Assembly (NCBI GenBank): GCA_963678675.1
Contig: OY783194.1
Span: forward strand, 28,188,278 to 28,252,277
Reading direction: 5' to 3'
From: Xiphydria camelus
Taxonomy: Eukaryota > Arthropoda > Insecta > Hymenoptera > Xiphydriidae
Length of the DNA: 64,000 bases
Position 1 is the first letter of the stretch, and each line of letters begins with the position of its first letter. The position numbers and the translations under genes were made by a program. The notes beneath the pieces were generated by a model. The model was not told the origin of the DNA. It made no database searches and worked only from the letters and a program-made list of their open reading frames with translations. This document shows positions 55,772 to 64,000 of the stretch, piece after piece.

Positions 55772-56734
55772 TTTACGTGAGGACGTCATTCATCTTCTTT
55801 CCTTACTTTCGTATCCCTCAAGGAACATCGTCTTCTGGTGAACTAGAACCCCCTCATATCACCGCAGCGATACCGGAGCCTATCGGTCATAATTATCCCG
55901 ACGGACGGATCGCGGTGACGTCGCTCCAACTTCGAAACTCTTCGCTTTCCGGTCGTCCGGGAGTTTGTCGAAGAAAAAGTGTTCCATCAACATTAAATCG
56001 AAGATCAATAACATTTTATACTCTTCACTTCGCGATTGAAATGCACGGCGACGCTCTTCACTGTGTTTCGACACCGTCACTCGATTTAATTTGATAGCAA
56101 AGGTGCAATCTGTGTGTATTCGAACTTTGTATTAAAAGATTTGTGTACGCAGATGAGTTAATATTTAAACAATCATCACTAAACTTTACATTACAATCGA
56201 ACGTGCAACTACATCGAACGATGGACGGACGTTTTATTTCGAACTAATTTAGTGGCGTTCAATCTTTGATTTCCTTTGAAAACTGTTTTTTGAGTTTGTT
56301 TGTTTAAAAACGACATCTACGTTCCTCACAAACAACACAGTTACGACACATTGAGATACCCCGCGTTTCTCAAACGATACAATACGATTTACGCTTTAGA
56401 ACAACGCGCCTCGATGGCGATCCGGATACTGAAGTTGCTTATCGCATAAAAGAGGAAAACGTACGGAAACGCAAAGGCAGACGTTTTGGAGGGCGCGCGC
56501 GCACGCTCGCGACGACGCTTAGCGTTTGCGCTCGAATCGCTGAGGTCCAAAGCCATGCGGGAATTGATCCAACTATTCGTAGAGTTTAGCTTACCGCGCG
56601 AGTACGGGATCGACCCGATAAATTCAAGTTCCATTCGTCGGGGTGGATACCAACAGAGACTCGCACCGCTTTTGATTTAATGGTAACGAAGGACGCGTTT
56701 GGTTTGACTGGGAAAGCTGACGGCAAATTGCACC
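55772..56734. other. Region upstream of the Dpr gene, nothing firmly recognised
   Basis: It presumably contains the Dpr promoter and 5' untranslated sequence, but I see no clear TATA box. A short - strand frame (56634, MELEFIGSIPYSR, followed by GGTAAGC, donor-like) could be an exon but has no support beyond that. Confidence 0.35.
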
Positions 56735-57045
56735 GGTATACCGTATGTCCGTCTCTGTACTGGCCAGTTTGAAAGTTACCTTCGGATAGGCTTGGTCGGT
56801 AATCGAGACATTTACCGTATGTATCATCCCAAATTAAACACGCACCCCGACAGCAAAGCGTGGATTTACACGCTAGCCGCACGCAGTGCTGCCACGTAGT
56901 GGCACCACTGTGGTCTCACCGTGGCGTGATCGCGTGGCGTACACAAACTAAAAGCACCGTGGCTACACAGTGAGCACACGGAGTGGTTCACAGGATAAAG
57001 ACACAGTGGTTACACTCAGTGCAGTCACGGTGCCTTTTCGACGTG
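56735..57045 (+). repeat. Left arm of the composite foldback element
   Basis: About 120 bp of unique arm (56735-56850) followed by about 165 bp of degenerate minisatellite with repeated CAC-N-GTG cores (CACTGTG, CACCGTG, CACAGTG, CACGGTG). It is matched in reverse by the right arm. Confidence 0.8.
56881..57045. repeat. Degenerate CACNGTG minisatellite (left)
   Basis: Units of roughly 12-14 bp with a palindromic CAC-N-GTG core, for example ACCACTGTGGTC, TCACCGTGG, GCACCGTGGC, ACACAGTGAG, ACACAGTGGT and TCACGGTGCC. Period and sequence are irregular. Confidence 0.75.
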
Positions 57046-57520
57046 CACACTTCGTAAATTTACCGACCATGAATATCGGTAAATTCACTGTCTTCACAAA
57101 ATTGTTAACGAATTAATGAATTCGCTGCGGAACACGCAGCTCCCGCGGCACGCCAACATAGTTTTACGCAAATTTCAAGATTTTAGTACGGGGGTTAACT
57201 CAATCATTTTAATACGCAGGGAACACGCGTGTTCGTAATTAAATAATTTAAAGGTTCGGTGGTCGAGCAGTACGGACGTGTGGCGGATCGCTCCTACGAA
57301 ATTCGGAACTTTAGTCGGGTTTTTCGCGAGTGAGTGCGATAAAAAGTGCATGGTGGTGTTCACGGAGCAGTGCGAATAAGTGAAATGGAAGTGCGGCGAG
57401 GCCGGCGTTTAAGCAGTATTCGACGATGACGAAGTCTGTCGTATCGAGTTCCCTCGTGGCACGAACGCCATCATGGCCGCCGCTACATAGCGTCGGTTGA
57501 CGAAAGACCGCAAAGGCCAG
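57046..57520. other. Unassigned stretch between foldback arm and PKD fragment
   Basis: It contains a small hairpin (TTTACCGACCATGAATATCG...GGTAAA near 57058-57083) and no recognised exon. Presumably it is intron sequence of the PKD copy or element interior. Confidence 0.4.
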
Positions 57521-57630
57521 CAGAGGAACACCAGACGAGCGACCCTCGCGAGAAACCGCCTCGGGAGCTCCGGGACACCGAAGAGGCCCTTGCGAACGAC
57601 CGAGCTATGCTGGGAGTCTACAGCGAAGTG
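57521..57630 (+). pseudogene. PKD: Possible PKD hinge exon remnant
   Basis: The + frame contains RDTEEALANDRAML. This resembles the acidic D-x-E-E-A-x-x-x-D-x-x-M stretch between the C1 and PH domains of protein kinase D. A donor-like GAA|GTGACA follows. The match is short and the boundaries are guesses, so this is weaker than the exons downstream. Confidence 0.35.
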
Positions 57631-57901
57631 ACAATAAGCCAACCTGTCATCATCCCCCCTCTAATCGCATAAACACAAGGAAACACGAGGAAAGCGCACT
57701 AAGAATCGTTTTAGGCGTATGATATTTCCGTAGGACCTCGTTCCGTGCCATGACGACGCATCTTCCGACGAATTTCAAAATTCCAGACCATCGAGGTAAT
57801 TATTCAATCAACGTCGTATCTCGACACTTGCGATACTTTATCTTTTTTTCTTCTCCATCACTCCCTCCGTCACACTTGGTACCTCGTACGCGATAACGCA
57901 G

Positions 57902-58893
57902 GTGCAGCTCATCGCCGAGTAACAATATACCGCTGATGTGAATAGTTCAAAGCGCCAAGCACATGAAACGACGCGGCTCCAAGATCCTGAAGGAAGGATG
58001 GATGGTGCACTCGACGAATCGCGATCCGATGGTAGGTTGACGACGTGACGCTGATTCGGTTTCGCTTCCCCCATCATTAAGGCGCGCGTGTTTTCAGAGG
58101 AAGAGACACTACTGGCGATTGGACACAAAGGCCATAATTCTGTTCCAAAGCGACAGCAGTTCCAAGTACTTCAAAGAGATTCCGTTGGCTGAAATTCTAG
58201 TCGTCGCCGCCGCCAGGGAACAACATTCTCGTGAGTACATATGTATATCGTTAGAAATTGTCTGTGCGCGTTTAGTCGATGTACAACGCGCGCGTTCTCT
58301 CCTTCCAGGCACGATGCATTGTTTCGAATTGAGAACGGCCAACGTCGATTACTACGTCGGCGAAGATCCCCTCTATGGAGGTGCTAGTGGTCAGCTTCCA
58401 TCGCCGGAAAGTGGCGTTGGCGCTCACTTGGCAAGGACCTGGAAAACGAATATCAGGCAGGCATCAATGCCCGTCACCTCCGGATCGGCAAGTACGTTCA
58501 GAGCTCGCGAGTGTGCGCGCGAACGCGTACCGATGCTATACCGAAAAACACGCGTCGTTTTCCACAGGTCGGTAGGAGCAGTCGACAACCGAGCCAGAGG
58601 AACGCGTAACCGACATGTCGCAGCTCTATCACATCTTCCCGGACGAAGTTCTTGGCTCGGGTTAATTTGATATCATCTACGGCGGAGTTCATCGCAAGAC
58701 CGGCCGCGCGATGGCGATAAAGGTGATCGACAAGCTGCGTTTTACCACCGAGCAAAAGGCCCAGCTCAAGAACGAAGTAGCCATCCTGCAGAATCTGTCC
58801 CACAGCGGAGTCGTTAATCTCGAGAGGATGTTCGAGACGCCGGAGAGGATATTCGTGGTGATGGAGAAGCTCAAGGGAGACATGCGGAAAATG
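57902..58893 (+). pseudogene. PKD: Protein kinase D pseudogene fragment (PH domain and kinase N-lobe)
   Basis: Protein kinase D is a diacylglycerol-responsive Ser/Thr kinase of the Golgi and plasma membrane. Exon-like blocks are 57902-58031 (SNNIPLM, stop, IVQSAKHMKRRG, LKEGWMVHSTN), 58098-58230 (RKRHYWRLDTKAIILF, YFKEIPLAEIL), 58309-58491 (MHCFELRTANVDYYVGEDP, WKTNIRQASMPVT) and 58568 to about 58893 (YHIFPDEVLGSG, stop, [58 protein letters not shown]). GT-AG introns with matching phases are retained, so it arose by DNA duplication and not by retroposition. Three in-frame stops lie at 57939 (TGA), 58573 (TAG) and 58665 (TAA); the last replaces the Gln of the GSGQFG glycine loop. Homology ends just after KGDM, 24-34 bp before the 842-bp palindrome. 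The catalytic loop, activation segment and C-lobe are absent, so no active kinase can be made. Confidence 0.9.
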
Positions 58894-58916
58894 AACACGG
58901 TGTACGAAAGTAATTT

Positions 58917-59758
58917 CAGGGGAGCTATTCTCGACGCGTGGGAAATGCTTTTCGTGGACGAGATATTTTTCGTTAACGGATTTAAAGTTTCGTCGATCAC
59001 TTTCGTTAACGATTCGAAAATTCCTTCCAAGATAGATCTCGTCAATGAAATTAATTTTCTCACACGAAAAATGTGTTTACATCCCTTAGCGACGTCTTCT
59101 TTTTAGAATCTCGTTTAATCACTTAGCAACGACCCGTCGCATCGGCCCACCGCCTCGGACAAATACCAAACCCATTCGTTGACGAAAACAGCGAGAACGA
59201 CGAATGACACTTTCGTCAACGAAAAAAGTAATTTCGTTAGCGAAGGAGTTTCGCGCGTATGGGAAAACATTTCGCGTACAAAATTTCTCAACCAAAACGC
59301 AATTGCCCCTGGGGGGCAATTCTCGATACGTCAGAAACGATTTCGTGAACGGAATTATTATTTCGTTTGAGAAATTTTGTACACGGAATTTTTTCCCATA
59401 CGAAACTCCTTCGTTAACGAAATTACTTTTTTCATTGACGAAATTGTCATTCGTCGTTCTCGCTGTTTTCGTCAACGAATGTTGTTTGGTATTTGTATGC
59501 CGGTGAGTTGCATGACGAGGTGGTGGGCCGATGCGACGGGTCGTTGCTAAGTGATTAAACGAGATTCTAAAAAGAAGACGTCGCTATAAAGGATGTAAAC
59601 ACATTTTTCGTGTGAGAAAATTAATTTCGTTGACGAGATCTATCTTGGAAGGGATATTCGAATCGTTAACGAAAGTGATCGACGAAATTTTATGTCCGTT
59701 AACGAAAAATATTTCGTCCACGAAAAGGATTTCCCACGCGTCGAGAATAGCACCCCTG
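58917..59758. mobile_element. 842-bp near-perfect palindromic (foldback) element
   Basis: The left end is CAGGGGAGCTATTCTCGACG; the right end read inward is CAGGGGTGCTATTCTCGACG. The two halves match almost throughout, meeting around 59310-59340. The main asymmetry is a small extra stretch in the right arm near 59490-59510 (GCCGGTGAGTTGCATGACG). The arms are rich in the palindromic word TTCGTTAACGAA and variants. CAGGG tips recall hAT-type ends. The 8-bp flanks AGTAATTT and AGCATGTT agree at only 5 positions, so a target duplication is not established. Identical short open frames read from both arms are a by-product of the symmetry. Confidence 0.88.
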
Positions 59759-60089
59759 AGCATGTTTCGCCAAGCAATCAGCTGTTCTCATGGCGACCAC
59801 GTAAAACGCGACATGCGCAGCTTATTGTACTTTCGTACACCGGGACTTTCAAAAAATTATTATAAATTAACCGTGCATTTTGTCAAGTAGGTTCTTGCAT
59901 CAATTTCATAGTAAATTTTCCCCGCTACAAATTGGTAGCTTCATTTTTTTGATCGAGTAAATCTAGGATGCCCAGGAAAAAGAGTATAAATTTGAATAGA
60001 TTGCGGAACGCGCTTTCCTCCGTTAGTTGCACGCGTAATAAAGGAGCGTCGCGTAACGATCAGCTGATCGATTTAAGCCAATTTGAATT
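59759..60089. other. Unassigned stretch in element interior
   Basis: About 330 bp, AT-rich toward the right. No continuation of the kinase domain (subdomains VIa to XI) is found here or further right. Confidence 0.5.
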
Positions 60090-60256
60090 ACATATCGATA
60101 CCTTACTTTGAAAACCTCGTAAGTGCAATTTTTGACAAAAATGCCATTTATAGCTTACTGTGTGTTCAGATTTTAAATCTTAACGCAGTAAGCTATAAAT
60201 GGCATTTTTGTCCAAAATTGCACTTACGAGGTTTTCAAAGTAAGGTATCGATATGT
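60090..60256. mobile_element. 167-bp palindromic MITE-like element
   Basis: Arms of about 71 bp (60090-60160 and 60186-60256) starting ACATATCGATACCTTAC are nearly perfect reverse complements, separated by a loop of about 25 bp. There is no coding content. Confidence 0.8.
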
Positions 60257-60770
60257 ATAATAATTTATTACACAAAAACGGTGCATCGTAGACTATAAGT
60301 TCCGACTTGAAATTTGTAAAGAATTTTCTCCTGTACATTGGGATATTTTTATTTATGAAATTGGTTACAGAAAAAATATAGCTTCGCGATTTGTTGGCAT
60401 GTGATTTTGACAGGTAGTTTTTAATTAATTACATTATTTCTCGTCAATTTGAAGATTACCCATTTCTATATGTCATTCAGGAGATTTTTTCCTATCGATT
60501 GGTACCGGTTTTATCCTGACACTAATAAATTGTTTCGCGAATATCTAATAAGACTATACTATAAAGTGGCTTAGGGCCAAAACTTCGATAGTTTTTAATT
60601 AATTATAAATTTTCCCGGGAATTGACGGATAATACATTTTGATATGTTAATATTGGGATCTCCAGCTACAATATGTTCATTTAATAAATGGAATAGTAAA
60701 AGAAATGTTGTTTTTTAATATAAATATTTTATTAGAATACATCCCTGTAGCCCATATGATAACTTCACAG
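60257..60770. other. AT-rich interior, nothing recognised
   Basis: Roughly 500 bp of AT-rich sequence between the small palindrome and the right minisatellite. No open frame or repeat was recognised. Confidence 0.4.
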
Positions 60771-60962
60771 CGAAGCCACTGGGTCTACACCATCATCTCA
60801 CAGTACAAGCACTGTGGAGTCATCCTGTTATGCCACAGTGCTTCCACTCGGTGCTCACACTGCGTGACTGCAGCGTGGCTTCACGGTGCACAGACAGATG
60901 GACACCCCAGTGCATGCACTCGAATACACCGCGTGAAAGCAGTGTGCAGTCACGGTGGCGCC
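60771..60962. repeat. Degenerate CACNGTG minisatellite (right)
   Basis: Same kind of repeat as at 56881-57045 (CACTGTG, CACAGTG, CACTCGGTG, CACACTGCGTG, CACGGTG). Read on the - strand, its irregular segments line up with the left block, including ACAGGAT followed by CACAGTG. Confidence 0.75.
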
Positions 60963-60978
60963 ACTTTGCTATCTGGGG

Positions 60979-61297
60979 CAGATATACCGACATTGCCGAA
61001 ACTTTACCGACGGTCAAGAATTTTATAGTTAGAGTTGGCTTCAGAAGAGTGCGCTGTGTGTGCTGCGCGAGAGCGAAAAGTATCAAACGTCTGATTTCCC
61101 GATAGCTGTCAATTCGGAAAATCGAAGTATTGAATAATAGACGAAACACTTCGATCTCTTGAATTAACAGCTATCGGGAAATCAGACGTTTGACACTTTT
61201 CGCTCTCACGCAGCACACACAGCGCACTCTTCTCAAGCCAACTCTAACTATAAAATTCTTGACCGTCGGTAAAGTTTCGGCAATGTCGGTATATCTG
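60979..61297. mobile_element. 319-bp palindrome inside the right foldback arm
   Basis: Arms of about 150 bp (60979-61131 and 61149-61297) begin CAGATATACCGACATTGCCG and are nearly perfect reverse complements around a short loop (AATAATAGACGAAACA). The left foldback arm lacks this block at the corresponding place, so it was inserted into the right arm or lost from the left one. Confidence 0.8.
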
Positions 61298-61523
61298 CTT
61301 GTTTAATTTGGCATGATACATACGGTATACCGTAATTATAATTATTTTCGTAATTTCCATTATTCACAAATTCACAATTTCGAGGTTAGACGCCTCGATC
61401 TCCCGAATTGACATCAACTCTAACTGCCGACTCGACTTCTACCGTATTAAATGACTCGAATACCGACCAAGTCTATCCGAAGGTAACTTTCAAACTGGCC
61501 AGTACAGAGACGGACATACGGTA
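61298..61523 (-). repeat. Outer part of the right foldback arm
   Basis: Read on the - strand, 61523-61457 matches 56739-56806 and 61330-61305 matches 56812-56838. The intervening part (about 61332-61450) has no counterpart on the left. Confidence 0.8.
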
Positions 61524-62753
61524 GAATGGCCCACGTTTATGCAGAAGAAAAAGCTAAAATTCGAGTAGGTACTACGAAATTTCAAAATTGTAAATTTTGA
61601 ATAATACATGAACACAACTACTTTCCATGAAGATTATACTTGCACCATGCACTCGTTTGTGCTGAACTTGAATAAAACTGAAGTCCTCGTATTAGACTTG
61701 GCAATAATAAAATTTTCCGACATATATACTACAACATCTTTATAAAATAGAGTGTAAAATAGATGTGTCAATCACATGTTGTATCTCCTAGGCGCCCGAA
61801 TTCAATAAACGGCATTATGATACCGCCCCTGTTACAATAAAGCGGCCAGGGCAAATGGGCAAAAAATTTACCAGGTCTAATTTACTTTTATAAAGGAATC
61901 TTCTTTACCGCTTAATTACTACTTATTAATCATCATTTTCAATTCATCTCTCGTGTGAATTTAAGAAAAAGTCGATGTTTTTCTTTCTCGAATAACTACA
62001 CACGTTTTTGATTCGCACTGTTTTGGTAAATAAAAAATATAAAGTTCGCGCGCTTGTAAAGTTTTCTTTTACTTAGGCAGATCCTTCCTCCTCCTCTCTT
62101 TCTCTACTCCGCTGGCCTCTAAACAATTCTCGGAAATTCAATGCGCTTTCAAAATGAAATCGTAGATTCCGCGTTGGAAGCTGGCGACGGTTCTAGGGAA
62201 TCATTCTGATTAATTCTAAGAATAAGTCTGTGTAGGAAATCCGAAGTTGGCTCAGCGATCTTTTTTCTTTACATCTCTGGCATTCCGCAGCACTTCAACC
62301 ACTAAACAAAATTAATGTACCTCAAAAATATCTAAAAAGCTGGTTATATTAGTACAATAATTCCGTGTAATTACAGACCAGTCCTCCCCTAAATTATGAA
62401 GTAATTGTATCTTTTTATTTTTATTTTTAAAATTGACGGACAAGCCCTTCGGAGGTACTTTTTTTTTCTTCACATTCCACAAGTAAATAAAAAACTTGTG
62501 TAAAGCTACAGCTTGGGACTCACAATCATTCGAGAGATACACTGATTTTTTGATTTTCAATTTGATAAAAACCCTGTAAAAATAAAAAATTTTATGATGA
62601 TATCAAGTTTCTAAAACAGTGGCAGTGAAATTGGAGCAAATGTGGGTCAGAAGTTTAATCCCTCACTGCTACCTTAAAACAGAATGACCAAATGAAAGCC
62701 CATGAGGCTCGTATTCTCCTAAGGAGGACCTACAGTGCAAAGAATGTCAGGGC
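61524..62753. other. Intergenic, nothing recognised
   Basis: AT-rich. An 82-codon - strand frame (62312-62560) is Lys-rich and low-complexity with no family motif. No RNA gene or repeat was identified. Confidence 0.45.
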
Positions 62754-63456
62754 GATAATGTATACTTTAAAGTACACTCCAGAAATTTGAATATATGTGA
62801 TATCTTCGATCTGCAACATCCACGGGAGATACAAGGTCTTTTCGGGACGATACATGGTACAAGGTTACACTGAATTTCAATTCCGTCGGTTTCTACCCCA
62901 GAATTACCATAGGAGAGTTTCATGTTCTTCGTTTACTCGAGATACCACCAGAGGTGGGGTTTCAACCCTTTCACTGTGGGCGTGCGCGTAGAAAATATTT
63001 TGCAGGGGAGGTTGGCGCTGTCGACGAGGGAAAACCACGGGAGGAATAAAGTCAGTTAACTTTGAGTCATCGACATGGATGCACCTGCAATAGTTAATCA
63101 AGGTACTTGCACACATCGCTCGCTTTGTTCATTCAGCTGATACTGCGATACGATATTAGGATTCCACTTTTAAAAATCATAGTATTATAGAAAAGTACAT
63201 GGGTAGAATCGAGAGGTTTTCGTTCGAAAATTATTTTTTTTAATTGTTAAATTGTATGAGTCGTTGGTTTTCTAAATGCTCATAAATGTGGATTTCAAAA
63301 GTAGCCTCTCCCTTGTTCGTTCGTTCTTTGAAAGGCTCAAGAAAAATATCGCAATAATGAGTCCACTCAAACACTTGAGAAAAGTAGTTTACTAAAAATC
63401 ATGTGCGAGTTGCTACCGCTTTCGAGCCGAATTGAGCCATTGAATTATTCGCGCCT
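62754..63456. repeat. Segmental duplication copy B, upstream part
   Basis: A close copy in direct orientation of about 43339-44038, with scattered substitutions and small indels. It is the 5' flank of the second odorant receptor. The duplicated tract continues through exon 1 to the end of the window. Confidence 0.85.
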
Positions 63457-63464
63457 TATAAAAA
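63457..63464 (+). promoter_or_regulatory. Probable TATA box, odorant receptor copy B
   Basis: TATAAAAA in the same context and at nearly the same distance from exon 1 as in copy A. Confidence 0.4.
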
Positions 63465-63566
63465 TTTCATCACGTTATTTGTCGTAATATCGAAATAATT
63501 ATTCGAAAAGAATATTTTTGAGACCTCGCAACACAGCTCCGAGTTTAGCTCCTAGATCTTGCAGAT

Positions 63567-63834
63567 TTGGAAAAGGCAATCAAATGGTCTCGGTTTATTC
63601 TGCAAATAAGTGGCATCTGGCCGGAACCTGATCAGATACGACGGACGAGACTCGCAGCGGACGTGCGAGTACTTTTAACATTCACTGTGCTACTCATAGT
63701 TCTGATACTTCCCCAAATCGCATTTGTATCGAAAGAATGGGGTGATTTGATATTGCTGACTAACGCCTTATCCACCCTTGTACCCAATATGGTCTCTCTG
63801 GTGAAGTTGATCGTCATTCGTTACCACAAAAAAC
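63567..63834 (+). CDS. Or: Odorant receptor copy B, exon 1 only (gene runs off the window)
   Basis: The 268-nt exon is the same length as exon 1 of copy A and ends at the same AAC|GTGAGT donor. It encodes WSRFILQISGIWPEPDQIR, VLLTFTVLLIVLILPQIAF and TNALSTLVPNMVSLVKL, which give the amino end and first two helices of a 7tm_6 receptor. The open frame is intact, with about a dozen amino-acid changes from copy A. As in copy A there is no ATG in frame, and here an in-frame TAG (63546-63548) lies seven codons upstream, where copy A has CAG. The remaining exons would lie beyond 64000. Whether the gene is functional cannot be judged from exon 1. Confidence 0.8.
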
Positions 63835-64000
63835 GTGAGTCGATCGCGAAGAAAAAATGACTGAGCTTCGGAATATCGCACTGGCACGTCGTTCAGCCGA
63901 ATCCTATGTTTTCGCGTGATTTTACGTTGGTAGCGGTACCTCGAATATACTTACGGTACGGTCTTATTGTCAATGAAATTAAAAAACATCTGCTACTATT

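Larger units (their letters stand above)
56735..61523. mobile_element. Putative composite foldback element carrying a PKD gene fragment
   Basis: The left arm (56735 to about 57045) and the right arm (about 60785 to 61523) are inverted copies. Both contain TACCGTATGTCCGTC at the outer tip, then CTGGCCAGTTTGAAAGTTAC, then GTATGTATCAT.CCAAATTAAA, then a CCCC..A.AGCAAAG segment, then a CACNGTG minisatellite with matching irregular stretches (AGTG.GCAC...CGGAGTGG / ACAGGAT / ACACAGTG). The right arm is longer because it holds a 319-bp palindrome and about 120 bp more. Long inverted repeats built of short tandem repeats recall Drosophila Foldback elements. That the whole 4.8 kb once moved as a unit is an inference. 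Two neighbouring copies in opposite orientation would look the same, and no flanking target duplication is clear. Confidence 0.55.

Noticed and set aside
57409..57642. - strand frame of 77 codons opposite the possible PKD hinge exon
   Set aside because: No domain is recognisable, and the opposite strand carries the more PKD-like sequence.
58119..58670. 183-codon + frame as an independent gene
   Set aside because: It runs through PKD exons and a clear GT-AG intron; only parts of it match the PKD reading frame.
59612..59890. 92-codon + frame and its - strand twin (58689-59063) as a conserved protein
   Set aside because: The same peptide appears on both strands only because the 842-bp element is a palindrome.
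62312..62560. 82-codon - strand frame as a small gene
   Set aside because: Lys/Asn-rich, low complexity, AT-driven, with no family resemblance.

Overview
The window looks like insect genomic DNA, most likely hymenopteran (an ant or a related wasp or bee). The evidence is a multi-exon 7tm_6 odorant receptor gene with small introns that has been locally duplicated, a Dpr-type immunoglobulin gene, an insect-like protein kinase D pseudogene, and an AT-rich background full of small inverted-repeat (foldback/MITE) elements. No bacterial genes, rRNA, tRNA or CRISPR array were seen. The taxonomic call is an inference from gene families.

Region 1 (1-43219) is one satellite array with a 333-bp monomer. 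Each monomer is itself a diverged inverted dimer of two halves of about 166 and 167 bp. The centres are a GTAAGGTC-GG-GACCTTAC hairpin at one junction and AAAGAAAAATTTCTTT at the other. Deletion, partial-duplication and base variants define higher-order repeats: a 1260-bp unit, a 431-bp variant monomer found nine times, and large copies offset by 3428 bp and 6784 bp. Orientation is constant until about 41920, reverses to about 42895, then flips back. The array stops inside the junction hairpin. Because the monomer is 111 codons without a stop in one frame, it yields giant open frames that are almost certainly not genes.

Region 2 (43220-47100) holds an odorant receptor gene on the + strand. 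It has six exons, 44157-46883, and about 394 codons whose phases join perfectly, but no in-frame ATG is visible. Two introns carry inverted-repeat elements. Its promoter and first exon recur in the same orientation at 62754-64000, where the second copy runs off the window.

Region 3 (47100-56735) is mostly non-coding. It contains a short retrotransposon insertion with a 20-bp target duplication, a 580-bp foldback transposon with a transposase remnant, and, on the - strand, the first three exons of a Dpr cell-surface recognition gene (55771 to 53642). The second Ig domain was not found.

Region 4 (56735-61523) looks like a composite foldback element. Its two arms are inverted copies made of a unique segment plus a degenerate CACNGTG minisatellite. 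Between them lie a protein kinase D pseudogene fragment (PH domain and kinase N-lobe, three in-frame stops), an 842-bp near-perfect palindrome that begins where the kinase homology ends, and further palindromes. This is the most unusual part of the window and is consistent with capture of a host gene fragment by a foldback element. Region 5 (61524-64000) is unremarkable apart from the second odorant receptor copy.
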